A DNA stretch of 64,000 bases from Bacillus infantis NRRL B-14911. Lineage in GTDB: Bacteria; Bacillota; Bacilli; Bacillales; Cytobacillaceae. Shown in pieces: positions 33,703 to 44,132 of the stretch. The stretch spans positions 1,078,501 to 1,142,500 of the forward strand of contig NC_022524.1 in assembly GCF_000473245.1 (NCBI RefSeq), given 5' to 3'. The first letter of the stretch is position 1. Each line of letters starts with the position of its first letter. Both the position numbers and the translations under genes were made by a program. The notes under the pieces are model-generated. The model was not told where the DNA came from, ran no database searches, and saw only the letters and a program-made list of their open reading frames with translations.

Positions 33703-35241
33703 ATGTCAAAATTGGATTTGAGTAAATTTGAGAAGAAAATGATCATACGCAATACAAGGGCTGAAGATATTGATAAAATCATAGCCCTGCAGGAGCTATG
33801 CTTTCCCGGGATGGATCCGTGGAAGCGGGAGCATCTGGAGAGCCATCTGGAAGTCTTCCCGGAGGGCCAGTTTGTCGCAGAATATGATGGCGATATCATC
33901 GGGTCCTGTTCCAGCCTGATCATCAATTTCGATGAATATGATGACAGGCATTCGTGGAGCGATGTGACGGATAATGGCTATATTACGAACCATAATCAGG
34001 ATGGGTATAATTTATACGGCATTGAAGTAATGGTGCACCCCGATTTCCGGCGCATGAAAATCGGCTACCGCCTGTATGAGGCACGGAAAGAACTGGTGCG
34101 GCAGATGAACCTGAAAAGCATCATCATTGGCGGCAGGATCCCGAACTATCATAAATATGCCGGGGAAATGAGCCCGCGCGAGTATGTAAGCGAGGTATCC
34201 CGCCATAAAATTTATGATCCGGTCCTCTCATTCCAGCTCCTGAATGAGTTCACTCTCATGCGGATCAATCCTAATTATTTGCCGGATGATGTCCAGTCCA
34301 ACAAATATGCGACCCTGATGGAATGGAATAATGTCGACTACCTGCCAACAACGAAAAGATTCTATAAAACAAGCTATCCAGTAAGGATTTGTGTGGTTCA
34401 GTACATGATGAGGCAAATCAGTTCATTTGATGATTTTGCAAACCAGGTGGAATATTTTACAGACGTCGCCTCAGATGCAGGGGCCGATTTTGCGGTTTTC
34501 CCTGAGATATTCACCACGCAGCTGATGTCATTCCTTGATGAAAAGTCACCCAGCCTTGCAGTGCGGAGGGTTACAGAGTACACAGAAGAATATATCGAGC
34601 TGTTTACCGATCTGGCTGTCAGATATAATGTCAATATCATCGGCGGCTCCCATTTCGTCAAAGAGGATGATGATGAAATCTACAATATTGCCTATCTTTT
34701 CCGGAGAGATGGCACGATTGAAAAGCAATATAAGCTCCATATCACCCCGAATGAGCGTAAATGGTGGGGGATCAGCCGCGGGGATGAAGTGAAGGTATTC
34801 GATACAGACTGCGGAAGGATTGCGATCCAGATCTGCTATGATATTGAATTCCCTGAGCTTGCCAGGATCGCAGCAGATAAAGGCGCAAAGATTATTTTTA
34901 CCCCGTTTTGTACAGAAGACCGCCAAGGCTATCTGCGTGTCAAGTACTGTGCACAGGCAAGAGCGGTCGAAAATCAAATCTATACGGTCATTTCGGGAAC
35001 GGTCGGGAACTTGCCGCAAACGGAAAATATGGATATCCAATATGCGCAGTCAGGCATTTTTGCGCCGTCAGACTTTGAGTTTGCAAGGGATGGCATCGTC
35101 GGAGAGACCAATCCCAATATCGAAATGGTGCTGATCGGGGACGTGGACCTTGAAATCCTCAGGCGCCAGCGCCAGGACGGGACAGTCCGCCAGCTGAAGG
35201 ACCGGCGCCATGATATCTATAAGATTCATTACAAAAAATAA
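33703..35241 (+). CDS. yhcX: YhcX: GNAT acetyltransferase fused to a nitrilase-type amidohydrolase
   Basis: A 512-residue fusion. Residues about 14-200 are a GNAT domain ([20 protein letters not shown], and [23 protein letters not shown] as acetyl-CoA loop). Residues about 225-500 are a carbon-nitrogen hydrolase with the complete catalytic triad Glu268 (FPEIF), Lys344 (QYKLH) and Cys378 ([11 protein letters not shown]). B. subtilis YhcX has the same two-domain design and length. The substrate is unknown. Start ATG 33703 follows gaggaga. A terminator follows the gene. Confidence 0.93.
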   Translation: MSKLDLSKFEKKMIIRNTRAEDIDKIIALQELCFPGMDPWKREHLESHLEVFPEGQFVAEYDGDIIGSCSSLIINFDEYDDRHSWSDVTDNGYITNHNQDGYNLYGIEVMVHPDFRRMKIGYRLYEARKELVRQMNLKSIIIGGRIPNYHKYAGEMSPREYVSEVSRHKIYDPVLSFQLLNEFTLMRINPNYLPDDVQSNKYATLMEWNNVDYLPTTKRFYKTSYPVRICVVQYMMRQISSFDDFANQVEYFTDVASDAGADFAVFPEIFTTQLMSFLDEKSPSLAVRRVTEYTEEYIELFTDLAVRYNVNIIGGSHFVKEDDDEIYNIAYLFRRDGTIEKQYKLHITPNERKWWGISRGDEVKVFDTDCGRIAIQICYDIEFPELARIAADKGAKIIFTPFCTEDRQGYLRVKYCAQARAVENQIYTVISGTVGNLPQTENMDIQYAQSGIFAPSDFEFARDGIVGETNPNIEMVLIGDVDLEILRRQRQDGTVRQLKDRRHDIYKIHYKK

Positions 35242-35249
35242 CATCAGCA

Positions 35250-35277
35250 GCCTGCCTTTCACTGGCAGGCCTTTTTC
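35250..35277 (+). terminator. Rho-independent terminator after yhcX
   Basis: GCCTGCC-tttcact-GGCAGGC followed by cTTTTT. Confidence 0.9.
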
Positions 35278-35468
35278 TATATAATATAATTGCGGAAAAT
35301 TGTCGTGAAAGCTCGAAAGGTTTCAGGAGGAAATTCGCGGGCCGCAGCAGAATGTATAAAATAAACAGTCCCTGTGAAGGGATGAACAAGTACATAACAG
35401 AAAAGCAGAACGAGCGCCAGATGCTTTACTGCAATCAGCCTGTTGAGAGGCAGCCGGGAGGTAAAGAG

Positions 35469-37223
35469 ATGGACTGGAAACAAAAAGCGGAAAAATGGCT
35501 TGGATATGCAAATATGGACAGCAGCCTGCAGCAGGAGCTGGCAGAGCTTCGCTTGGATGACAGCAGGATGGAGGATGCCTTCTATAAAGATCTGGAATTC
35601 GGCACAGGCGGCATGAGAGGAGAAATCGGCCCCGGCACGAACAGAATGAACATCTATACGGTCAGGAAGGCAGCAGCCGGACTTGCTTCCTATATTGAAA
35701 CATACGGGGCAGAAGCTAAAAAAAGAGGCGCGGCAATCGCGTACGATTCGCGCTATATGTCAAAGGAATTTGCAATGGAGACGGCTAAAACGCTGGCAAC
35801 GCGCGGAATCCGTGCTTATGTATTCAATGGTTTGAGGCCAACGCCTGAGTTATCCTTTGCGGTCCGCTATCTGCAGGCATTTGCCGGTGTTGTGATCACC
35901 GCAAGCCATAACCCGCCTGAATATAATGGCTATAAGGTATACGGCGAGGATGGCGCACAGCTGCCTCCTGAAAGCGCAGACATCGTCATAGAAAAAGTCA
36001 ATGAAATTGAAAATGAGCTGCTGATAGAGGCGGCTGAAGAAGAAACTCTGCTGGAGCAGGGGCTCATTACGATGATCGGGGAGGAAGTGGACCAGGCTTA
36101 TCAGGAAAAGCTCAAAACCATTTCTGAAAATCCGGCCCTCGGCAGTGAAACAGACATAAAAGTAGTATTTACCCCGCTGCATGGCACCGCCGGTAAGCCA
36201 GTGCAGGACATACTGGCAGCAATGGATTACAGGCATGTTTATACGGTTGAGGAGCAGGCTGTTCCGGACCCGGGCTTCTCAACTGTCAAAAGCCCGAATC
36301 CGGAAGAGCATGCCGCATTTGAACTCGCAATCAAGCTCGGCAATGAGGTTGGGGCAGATCTTCTGATCGCAACAGATCCTGACGCAGACAGGCTTGGAAT
36401 CGCAGTCAAGGATGACAGAGGGGAATATACCGTTCTGACCGGGAATCAGACCGGCGCCATTCTGCTTCACTATATTCTGAACGAGAAGAAAGCAAAGGGA
36501 ACGCTTCCTTCCAATGGAGCGATGCTGAAAACGATTGTTACATCGGAACTGGGTGCAAAAATTGCCGAGTCCCATGATGTAGAGGTCATGGATGTGCTTA
36601 CGGGCTTTAAATTCATCGCTGAGAAAATCAATGCTTTCTATAAAGAAAACAGCTACAAATTCCTGTTCGGCTACGAAGAGAGCTATGGCTATCTGATCGG
36701 CGATTTTGCCCGTGATAAAGATGCCGTCCAGGCTGCCCTTCTGGCGACAGAAGCATGCGCTTTCTACAAGAAAAAGGGTATGTCGCTGTACGATGCACTG
36801 ATGGCTATCTACAAGGAATATGGCTATTATCTGGAAGGGCTCAGATCTCTCACCCTTAAAGGGAAGCAGGGGGCCGAGCTGATCCAGGAAACGCTGGCTT
36901 CCTTCCGAAGAGATCCGATTGAAAGCCTGGGTGAATGGAAGGTCCTGAGGATGGAGGATTATCTGACAGGCCTTGCAAAGCCGGCCACAGGCGAGGAAGA
37001 ACCAATCGGCCTGCCGAAGTCCAATGTCATCAAGTATCTTTTTGAGGACGGTTCATGGATCTGCCTGCGTCCTTCCGGAACAGAGCCGAAGATCAAATTC
37101 TATTTCGGAGTCAACAGCACAGGACTGGAAGAGAGCAGGGAAAAGCTGGCAAAGCTTGAAAACGAGTTCATGAATCTGATTGATGAAAAAATGAAAAAGC
37201 TTGAAGAGGCCAAGAAGGCCTGA
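35469..37223 (+). CDS. pgcA: Alpha-phosphoglucomutase PgcA
   Basis: A 584-residue enzyme that interconverts glucose 6- and 1-phosphate, feeding UDP-glucose for teichoic acid and glycolipid synthesis. All four active-site loops are present: phosphoserine Ser146 in [14 protein letters not shown], metal loop TDPDADRLG (Asp303, 305, 307), sugar loop [11 protein letters not shown], and phosphate loop [14 protein letters not shown]. subtilis PgcA has 581 residues. The frame is open further upstream to 35352, but ATG 35469 is the start: GGGAGG lies 7 bases before it and homologues begin MDWK. It is followed by yhcY-yhcZ as in B. subtilis. Confidence 0.95.
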   Translation: MDWKQKAEKWLGYANMDSSLQQELAELRLDDSRMEDAFYKDLEFGTGGMRGEIGPGTNRMNIYTVRKAAAGLASYIETYGAEAKKRGAAIAYDSRYMSKEFAMETAKTLATRGIRAYVFNGLRPTPELSFAVRYLQAFAGVVITASHNPPEYNGYKVYGEDGAQLPPESADIVIEKVNEIENELLIEAAEEETLLEQGLITMIGEEVDQAYQEKLKTISENPALGSETDIKVVFTPLHGTAGKPVQDILAAMDYRHVYTVEEQAVPDPGFSTVKSPNPEEHAAFELAIKLGNEVGADLLIATDPDADRLGIAVKDDRGEYTVLTGNQTGAILLHYILNEKKAKGTLPSNGAMLKTIVTSELGAKIAESHDVEVMDVLTGFKFIAEKINAFYKENSYKFLFGYEESYGYLIGDFARDKDAVQAALLATEACAFYKKKGMSLYDALMAIYKEYGYYLEGLRSLTLKGKQGAELIQETLASFRRDPIESLGEWKVLRMEDYLTGLAKPATGEEEPIGLPKSNVIKYLFEDGSWICLRPSGTEPKIKFYFGVNSTGLEESREKLAKLENEFMNLIDEKMKKLEEAKKA

Positions 37224-37227
37224 CCAA

Positions 37228-37270
37228 AGAAAAGGCGGCCGTTCTGCAGAGCAGAATCCGCCTTTTCTTC
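37228..37270 (+). terminator. Rho-independent terminator after pgcA
   Basis: AAGAAAAGGCGG pairs with CCGCCTTTTCTT; an inner stem GTTCTGC/GCAGAAT extends it. Confidence 0.85.
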
Positions 37271-37388
37271 TGCGCATTTTTAATAAAGAAGCTGCAACTT
37301 TAGCCGCAGACGCTTCTCATCCAAAATGCGAAGGCCGAACTGTTCACAAAGCTTTATAATAAAGAGAGTAAAAATGGGAGGCACGACT

Positions 37389-38507
37389 ATGACCATGGAA
37401 GACCGGCTTTCTGAAGTGAAAATATTAAAAGGAATCGCAGAGCTTCTCAATGAGGGGACGGATATAAAGTCAGTTTTGCCGGAAGTGCTGAAGAAGCTGC
37501 TTGAAGTGACAAATCTGGAAACAGGCTGGATCTTTCTGATTGATGGGGAAGGAGGATATCATCTTGCCGCAAAAGAGCGGCTTCCGCAGGCCTTGTCCTT
37601 AAATCACTATGCGCCAATGTGCCAGGGAGGCTGCTGGTGCGTTGACAGATTCAATAATGGCAAGCTGAATAAGGCGACCAATATTATCGGCTGCAAGCGG
37701 ATTGAAGAAGCGATTGAAGAGGGGCGCGGAGATACGAATGGGCTGACCCACCATGCCAGTGTCCCCTTGAGGGCAGGGGAAGAGAGGTTCGGCATTCTTA
37801 ATATCGGCTCCCCTCATAAAACCAGATTCTCTGATGGGGAGCTGGCATTGTTGGAATCAGTTGCGTTTCAAATAGGCACGGCCCTTAAACGGATTGCCCT
37901 GACCCAGAGGGAGCAGGAATTGGCTCTTACGGCTGAGAGGAACAGGCTTGCAAGAGACTTGCATGACTCTGTCAATCAGCTGCTGTTTTCTGTGAATTTA
38001 ACGGCAAGGGGCGGGATGGAAATGGCCGAAGGGGCTGAAGTGAAGGAAACATTTTCTTACATACAAGATCTTGCCCAGGAGGCGCTCAGCGAGATGAGGG
38101 CACTGATCTGGCAGCTTCGCCCGCGCGGCCTTGAGAACGGGCTTGTCAGCGCCCTGAAGAATTATGGCCAGATGCTCGGCCTACAGGTAGAGGCAGAAGT
38201 AAAAGGAATCATTGCCCTCCCGGGGAAAATTGAAGAAGCATTGTGGAGAATGGGGCAGGAAGCCTTCGGAAACTGCAAGAAGCACTCAGGCAAGGATATG
38301 GTGCGGCTTTTTGTGGAGAAAGACAGCAGCAGAGTCACAATGATCATAAAGGATGCAGGCTGCGGATTCTACTATCATAAAGGAAAAGGCCTGCCTACTA
38401 TGGGACTGAACAGTATGAAGGCAAGGACAGAAATGCTTAGCGGCAGTTTCTCTATCAAAACTGCGCCAGGCAAAGGGACAGAAATACAGATAAGCATACC
38501 AATTTAA
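37389..38507 (+). CDS. yhcY: Sensor histidine kinase YhcY, cysteine-containing GAF domain (AirS-like)
   Basis: A 372-residue cytosolic kinase of the NarL-partner class. A GAF domain (about 20-175) contains four cysteines, Cys78, Cys82, Cys84 and Cys102 (CxxxCxC-x17-C; segment PMCQGGCWCVDRF). Staphylococcus aureus AirS (YhcS) is a related kinase that binds an oxygen-sensitive Fe-S cluster through GAF cysteines, so redox sensing is likely here too. HisKA_3 with His192 in RDLHDSVNQLLFSV, then a HATPase domain (DAGCGFYYHKGKGLPTMGLNSMKAR). ATG 37389 has GGGAGG 7 bases before it. The partner regulator gene follows after 8 bases. Confidence 0.92.
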   Translation: MTMEDRLSEVKILKGIAELLNEGTDIKSVLPEVLKKLLEVTNLETGWIFLIDGEGGYHLAAKERLPQALSLNHYAPMCQGGCWCVDRFNNGKLNKATNIIGCKRIEEAIEEGRGDTNGLTHHASVPLRAGEERFGILNIGSPHKTRFSDGELALLESVAFQIGTALKRIALTQREQELALTAERNRLARDLHDSVNQLLFSVNLTARGGMEMAEGAEVKETFSYIQDLAQEALSEMRALIWQLRPRGLENGLVSALKNYGQMLGLQVEAEVKGIIALPGKIEEALWRMGQEAFGNCKKHSGKDMVRLFVEKDSSRVTMIIKDAGCGFYYHKGKGLPTMGLNSMKARTEMLSGSFSIKTAPGKGTEIQISIPI

Positions 38508-38515
38508 GGGGGATT

Positions 38516-39154
38516 ATGATGAAAGTGCGCGTGCTGGTGGCTGATGACCACAATGTTGTCAGAAGGGGTCTGATTTTTTTCCTTAAGACGCAGAAGGAGA
38601 TTGAAATTGCGGGGGAGGCAAAGGACGGGCTGGAAGCAGTCGAGCAGACAGGGAGACTAAAGCCGGATATAGTCCTCATGGACCTGGATATGCCGAATAT
38701 GAATGGGATAGAGGCAACAAGAATGATCAAACAGAAATACCCGGAAACAAAGGTTCTAATGCTAACCAGCTTTTCCGATCAGGACCATGTCATTCCGGCA
38801 CTTGAGGCAGGGGCTTCCGGATACCAGCTGAAGGATATTGAACCGGATGAGCTTGTCAAGGCGATCGTCCAGGTTACGCAAGGGGAAAATCAGCTGCATC
38901 CAAAGGCAACCTCCCACCTGCTGTCACATCTGTCCAATAAGGATAAGAAGAAAAGCCCAATAGATGAACTGACAAAAAGGGAACTCGATGTATTGAAGGA
39001 GATAGCGAAAGGGAAAAGCAACAAAGAAATCGCTGCCTCCCTTTTTATCACAGAGAAAACGGTCAAGACACATGTATCCAATCTGCTGTCAAAGCTCGAG
39101 ATCTCGGACCGGACGCAGGCAGCACTGCTGGCTGTGAGGGAGAAGCTTGTTTAA
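38516..39154 (+). CDS. yhcZ: NarL/LuxR-family response regulator YhcZ
   Basis: A 212-residue regulator. Receiver with VADDH, Asp56 in VLMDLDMPNMNG and Lys in YQLKD; C-terminal LuxR helix-turn-helix LTKRELDVLKEIAKGKSNKEIAASLFITEKTVKTHVSNLLSKL (residues about 145-200). It pairs with the YhcY kinase, whose gene ends 8 bases upstream, and corresponds to B. subtilis YhcZ. If the kinase senses redox, this regulator probably controls respiration or oxygen-linked genes. Its targets cannot be read here. Confidence 0.94.
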   Translation: MMKVRVLVADDHNVVRRGLIFFLKTQKEIEIAGEAKDGLEAVEQTGRLKPDIVLMDLDMPNMNGIEATRMIKQKYPETKVLMLTSFSDQDHVIPALEAGASGYQLKDIEPDELVKAIVQVTQGENQLHPKATSHLLSHLSNKDKKKSPIDELTKRELDVLKEIAKGKSNKEIAASLFITEKTVKTHVSNLLSKLEISDRTQAALLAVREKLV

Positions 39155-39271
39155 TACGGCTCCATCCAAAGTTGTAGGTGCCTGAATTTTCAGTTAGACT
39201 AAATGTGTATGTAACATTAAAACAAAGCGACGATTTCCGCGGTGCAGTCTCTCCCTATAATAAGAACATAG

Positions 39272-39832
<561 letters not shown>

Positions 39833-39841
39833 GGAAAAAGC

Positions 39842-41080
39842 ATGAATGGATTGTACCGCGATCGTCGCTTCTGCTTTATTGTTGCTGCCAATATTCTGTC
39901 TTCCATCGGGTCTGGGATTACCATGATTGCGATTCCCTGGCTGCTTGCATCCGGTGAAAACGGCGGGAAGGTTTTCGGTTATGCGGCCATAGCCATGACC
40001 ATCATCAATTTTGCTGTTACACCGTTTTTTGGCCAGCTGATTGACCGCTTTTCCCGCAAAAGGATACTTTTGTTCGGGGAAGGAGCAGGCTTTATCATAA
40101 TCGCTGCTTTTTCCGCAGCCGGCTATTTTGGACTCGATTATGAAACAGTTCATCTAATCATTCTGTACGGGGCTGGAAGCCTTTATTATACATTGTTTTA
40201 TCCCGCCATCTTTGCATTCAACCAGGAAATTTTCGACCCTTCCCACTATAGAAGGCTCAATGGCGCCATGGAGATTCAGGGCCAGCTTTCAAGCGTGGCA
40301 GCGGGGGCGCTTGCAGCGGCCATCATATCCACTGTCCCTCTGGAGCGGCTGCTGCTGATTGATGCTTTGACCTATCTGGGAGCATTTGGGCTGTTTTGGC
40401 TGATTCCTTATACCTCAGGAGAAAATTCTGTTAAACAGCAGGGGAAAGTGAAAGCTGGAGGCGGTCTGCTGTTTCTTAAAGCAAGTCCGGTGCTGTTTGT
40501 CTTCCTTTTTGCTTCAATGATGCCTTTTATTGGCGTCATGGTGACCAATTATCTGTTCCCTGTTTATATCGCGGATATTCTGCAGGCTGATGCTTCGGTA
40601 TATGGAACCCAAAGCATGATTTATGGGATAGGAGCCGCATTGGCCGGACTCGCTGTTCCGGCCATCACTTCCCGGTGGGGCAATGAAAGGTCGATGATTC
40701 TGACGATCGGTGCCTATACAGCAGCCATTTCGGTCATTGTTTTTATAAAAGATGTTCCTGTCTTCTTGTCCTTAGCGATCTTCCTTGCCTTTGGCAATGC
40801 TGGAACAAGAGTGGCCAGGAATGCACTGATGATGGAAAGGGTGCCGAATCATCTGATCGGCAGGACAGACAGCCTTTTCCGGTCCATGGGGCTTTTAATC
40901 CGGACGCTGCTGCTGCTTGTTTTTACCGGGCTGTCAGGAGCCCCCAGCATAGCTTTCAGTTTTTATATTCTATCCTTCCTGCTTATTTTTTCCTTCGCAG
41001 CAGCTGTTATTGCAGGAAAGCTGCTCCAGGAAGGACAGCAGGAGAAAACAATAGGGGAAGCAAAGGAAAACACGGCCTGA
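39842..41080 (+). CDS. MFS transporter (12 TM)
   Basis: A 412-residue major facilitator with the A-loop motif GQLIDRFSRKRIL between helices 2 and 3 and 11-12 hydrophobic segments. The first helix (NILSSIGSGITMIAIPWLLAS) is typical of the MFS_3/MdfA-like drug and metabolite exporters. It lies 9 bases after azr, so an operon exporting something that azr modifies is possible; the substrate cannot be inferred. The terminator overlaps its stop codon. Confidence 0.85.
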   Translation: MNGLYRDRRFCFIVAANILSSIGSGITMIAIPWLLASGENGGKVFGYAAIAMTIINFAVTPFFGQLIDRFSRKRILLFGEGAGFIIIAAFSAAGYFGLDYETVHLIILYGAGSLYYTLFYPAIFAFNQEIFDPSHYRRLNGAMEIQGQLSSVAAGALAAAIISTVPLERLLLIDALTYLGAFGLFWLIPYTSGENSVKQQGKVKAGGGLLFLKASPVLFVFLFASMMPFIGVMVTNYLFPVYIADILQADASVYGTQSMIYGIGAALAGLAVPAITSRWGNERSMILTIGAYTAAISVIVFIKDVPVFLSLAIFLAFGNAGTRVARNALMMERVPNHLIGRTDSLFRSMGLLIRTLLLLVFTGLSGAPSIAFSFYILSFLLIFSFAAAVIAGKLLQEGQQEKTIGEAKENTA

Positions 41081-41095
41081 TTGACCGTGTTTTTT
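41067..41095 (+). terminator. Rho-independent terminator overlapping the MFS stop codon
   Basis: AAAACACGG-cctgattga-CCGTGTTTTTT; the TGA stop lies in the loop. Confidence 0.9.
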
Positions 41096-41111
41096 GGTGG
41101 AATTTTTTTTG

Positions 41112-41360
41112 TTATATTGACAAAGGCTCCTTGAACAGGCTGTCCTCTGAAATTTCATTTGCATGATCGATATATCTCAGCAAAGAATACAAATGCTTTT
41201 CGATCATGGAATAGTCTTTTTCAAAGTTATACGCATGCAGGAAATGCTCAATTTTCTTGGAAAGGAACTGGTCCTGGGTTCGGACCATTAATATCAGGAG
41301 ATTATCCCATTCTGAACGGTGTGTGTAGTATAACGCCCGGTCATAATCGACTTTATTCAT
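41112..41360 (-). CDS. yhdB: YhdB-like small protein
   Basis: An 82-residue helical, soluble protein: MNKVDYDRALYYTHRSEWDN and a Phe/His-rich middle (KIEHFLHAYNFEKDYSMIEK). It resembles B. subtilis YhdB (80 residues) in sequence and position between yhdA and yhdC. ATG 41360 is the start, with AGGAGG 9 bases upstream; the frame is open further upstream but has no ribosome binding site. Function unknown. Confidence 0.82.
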   Translation of the reverse strand: MNKVDYDRALYYTHRSEWDNLLILMVRTQDQFLSKKIEHFLHAYNFEKDYSMIEKHLYSLLRYIDHANEISEDSLFKEPLSI

Positions 41361-41571
41361 CTGGCTCACCCTCCTATGTTGAGGAGATGATATTAGTTTG
41401 CGCCCTTCAGTACAGATTTCTCTCAGCAAATCTTGGTCTTCCTGATACAGCGCGTCTTTCATCTTTTACCTGTATAGAACAAGCAGTGTAGGATACTTCT
41501 CTGCAGTAAATGACCATGCATAAAGTCTGCAGTTCTGAAGAAAGCTAATGAAAAAGATGGAGGATTGAAAA

Positions 41572-41892
41572 ATGAAAAAACATTTTCTTTCTATGCTGCT
41601 TTTTGGATTCTTATTATCAGCACTTGCTTCTCCGGCAGCCCTGGCTGTGCAGAAGCCTGATTATGAAAAATTCGGCCGCATAGCGACTTCCGTGATCAAA
41701 GAGGATTATCCCGGGGAAGAAGTCGTCGACTACCAGTACCAGGGGCGCCAGGCATTATCAGAGAATACGGCAGCAGATCTGTTCGAGTTTCAGGTAAAAG
41801 AAGGACAGAAAACAAAGACAGTTGTCGTAAGGGTGTCGCATGACACTGTCAATGATAAATTGATCAGCTTGTCGGTGGAAGAGAAAAAGTAG
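41572..41892 (+). CDS. yhdC: YhdC-like secreted protein (DUF3889)
   Basis: A 106-residue exported protein. Signal peptide MKKHFLSMLLFGFLLSALAS with a probable cleavage after ALA (about residue 26), followed by about 80 residues of PepSY-like alpha/beta sequence (YEKFGRIATSVIKEDYPGEE, VRVSHDTVNDKLISL). It matches B. subtilis YhdC. The role is unknown. ATG 41572 follows gatggagg. A terminator follows. Confidence 0.85.
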   Translation: MKKHFLSMLLFGFLLSALASPAALAVQKPDYEKFGRIATSVIKEDYPGEEVVDYQYQGRQALSENTAADLFEFQVKEGQKTKTVVVRVSHDTVNDKLISLSVEEKK

Positions 41893-41897
41893 GCACT

Positions 41898-41926
41898 AAG
41901 GGACTCAGGATGCAGAGTCCCTTTTT
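41898..41926 (+). terminator. Rho-independent terminator after yhdC
   Basis: AAGGGACTC-aggatgca-GAGTCCCTTTTT. Confidence 0.9.
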
Positions 41927-41986
41927 ATTGATTCATCAATCCCGTCCTTCTCTCATAAATTGAGATAAGAAGATGAAGGAGGAGAG

Positions 41987-43405
41987 ATGATGAGAGACAC
42001 CGACCGCAAAGGCCTTGAGCATGCCATACAGGAAATAACCGAGATTGCCACGGGTTTCGGCTTGGATTTTTATCCGATGCGGTATGAAATATGCCCTGCC
42101 GATATCATTTATACATTTGGCGCCTACGGGATGCCCACACGATTTTCCCACTGGAGCTTTGGCAAGCAGTTTTATAAGATGAAGCTTCATTATGACCTTG
42201 GCCTATCAAAAATATATGAGCTTGTCATCAATTCAGATCCCTGCTACGCGTTTCTGCTTGACTCGAATTCGCTTATCCAGAATAAACTGATTGTGGCCCA
42301 CGTCCTGGCCCACTGCGACTTTTTCAAGAACAATATCCGTTTCCAGAATACAAAAAGGGACATGGTGGAGAGCATGTCTGCAACAGCAGAAAGGATCCGC
42401 CAGTATGAAATCGAGCATGGGAAGCATGAGGTGGAAACCTTCCTGGATGCTGTGCTAGCCATCGAGGAGCATATTGATCCAAGCCTGATGCGGCCGAAGC
42501 TTGCCTGGAGCGCGGAAGACTTTGAATATGAAGAAGAGGAAGCACCGGCTGCGACTCCTTACGATGATCTCTGGAATCTGGACAGCAGAAGCAAAAAGAA
42601 GCCTGAGAAGAAAAAGAAGCTGAAGAAAATTCCCCCGCAGCCTGAAAAGGACCTCCTGCTGTTTATTGAATCATACAGCCGGGAGCTTACAGACTGGCAG
42701 CGGGATATACTGACGATGATGCGCGAGGAAATGCTGTATTTCTGGCCGCAGCTGGAAACGAAGATCATGAACGAAGGCTGGGCATCCTTCTGGCACCAGA
42801 GGATCCTCCGCGAGATGGATCTGACCAGCGATGAATCCATTGAATTTGCGAAGCTTAACGCAGGGGTGGTGCAGCCTTCGAGGACTAATATCAATCCATA
42901 TTATCTTGGCCTGAAAATTTTCGAGGATATTGAAGACCGCTATGACAATCCTTCAGAGGAAATGAAAAAGCGCGGCGTCCAAAGCGGATCCGGCAGGGAG
43001 AAGATGTTTGAAGTGCGCGAGGTCGAATCAGATATCTCCTTCCTGCGCAATTACCTGACTAAGGATCTTGTCATGCGGGAGGATATGTATCTGTTTCAGA
43101 AGCAGGGGAAGGATTATAAGATCGTGGACAAAGGCTGGGAAGAGGTAAGGGATCAGCTTGTCAGCATGAGGGTCAATGGAGGGTTCCCATACTTAACAGT
43201 CGCAGACGGAGACTATCTGAAAAACGGGGAGCTGTACTTAAAGCACGGATTTGAAGGAATTGAACTGGATCTGAAGTACCTTGAGAAAGTCCTTCCTTAT
43301 GTTCATCAGCTCTGGGGGCGCAGCGTCAATCTCGAAACGATCGTTGAGGGCAAGCAGATGCTGTTTACCTATGACGGGAAAGGGATACACAGGAAGTATT
43401 TGTAG
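41987..43405 (+). CDS. spoVR: Stage V sporulation protein R
   Basis: A 472-residue soluble protein of the SpoVR/YcgB family, needed for proper spore cortex formation in B. subtilis. Highly conserved N-terminus ([40 protein letters not shown]), [13 protein letters not shown] with conserved His/Cys, a Lys/Glu-rich linker (about 205-220), and [13 protein letters not shown]. subtilis SpoVR has 468 residues. ATG 41987 and ATG 41990 are adjacent; AAGGAGGAG favours the second by spacing. Its presence is the clearest sign that the organism makes spores. Confidence 0.96.
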   Translation: MMRDTDRKGLEHAIQEITEIATGFGLDFYPMRYEICPADIIYTFGAYGMPTRFSHWSFGKQFYKMKLHYDLGLSKIYELVINSDPCYAFLLDSNSLIQNKLIVAHVLAHCDFFKNNIRFQNTKRDMVESMSATAERIRQYEIEHGKHEVETFLDAVLAIEEHIDPSLMRPKLAWSAEDFEYEEEEAPAATPYDDLWNLDSRSKKKPEKKKKLKKIPPQPEKDLLLFIESYSRELTDWQRDILTMMREEMLYFWPQLETKIMNEGWASFWHQRILREMDLTSDESIEFAKLNAGVVQPSRTNINPYYLGLKIFEDIEDRYDNPSEEMKKRGVQSGSGREKMFEVREVESDISFLRNYLTKDLVMREDMYLFQKQGKDYKIVDKGWEEVRDQLVSMRVNGGFPYLTVADGDYLKNGELYLKHGFEGIELDLKYLEKVLPYVHQLWGRSVNLETIVEGKQMLFTYDGKGIHRKYL

Positions 43406-43456
43406 GGATAAAAAAAACGGGGAGCCGTTCGGCTTCCTTTTCTTTTGGGCAAAATC

Positions 43457-43484
43457 GTTTAAAAAAAAGGATTTACAGGGGAAT
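43457..43484 (+). promoter_or_regulatory. SigB-like promoter
   Basis: GTTTAA (43457-43462) and GGGGAATT (from 43478) with a spacer of 15-16 bases, slightly long for SigB, about 45 bases before the start codon of the small membrane-protein gene. Confidence 0.5.
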
Positions 43485-43528
43485 TAAACGAAATGTGCTT
43501 CTAAGAAGAAGAATGGAGGTACAGATTC

Positions 43529-43825
43529 ATGAGGAATAGGAGCTTATCTATTTTTGGAGCTGCAGTTCTACTGGCCATTTTATTGATCCTGACCAATCCT
43601 TCAAAACAGGACTATCTGGAATTTAGTGAGAAGCAAACTGGAGAACCGCCTCCGGCAATCGTTAAAGCAGAGAGAACGAATTTTCTTTTTTTCTCTTTCT
43701 ATACGCCAAATGTCCACCATGAACAGGGTATCACACATTTGGGGATCTTCAGCGGTTTTCATCAGGTATCTGATGGTCAATTTGATGATCCATGGTGGAT
43801 GAAGTTGCTTGATTTTTTCAAGTGA
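43529..43825 (+). CDS. Small membrane-anchored protein, DUF4359-like
   Basis: 98 residues. A single N-terminal membrane helix (LSIFGAAVLLAILLILTNPS) precedes KQDYLEFSEKQ, a short loop and an aromatic stretch (RTNFLFFSFYTPN). The TNPSKQDYLEF start and the later FFSFY segment resemble DUF4359 proteins of bacilli, which are otherwise uncharacterised. Unlike many, it lacks cysteines. ATG 43529 follows atggagg. A SigB-like promoter precedes it. Confidence 0.65.
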   Translation: MRNRSLSIFGAAVLLAILLILTNPSKQDYLEFSEKQTGEPPPAIVKAERTNFLFFSFYTPNVHHEQGITHLGIFSGFHQVSDGQFDDPWWMKLLDFFK

Positions 43826-44132
43826 AATCCTTCTGCATGTCATTTCTTTTTTTCTGGCCCTCCATAAGGAAGAGGAAAGCATATTGACCAAAAATCCAAC
43901 AAAACGAAAAAAGCTTCTATAAGTCCATCACTCATTTCCTCTCATACTGCCGGTTTATTAAAAAGATATGAGAGCAATTGGCTGCTAAATACATCAGGGC
44001 CTGCTGGCTTCTTTTTTTTTTTTTTTTTAAAAAATTACTTGTAAATTTCAACTAAAAGTATTATAAATTAATTATAAGTATTTTATTTATACATAAATTT
44101 ACTCAATTTTGTAAACTAAAGGAGAGGTTATT
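43826..44132 (+). other. AT-rich regulatory region with candidate MarR operator
   Basis: No gene. It contains a long T tract near 44010-44028 and, at 44057-44080, AGTA-TTATAA-attaa-TTATAA-GTA, a dyad of the kind MarR proteins bind, upstream of the flavoprotein-MarR operon. Base composition turns distinctly AT-rich here compared with the preceding genes. Confidence 0.4.
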
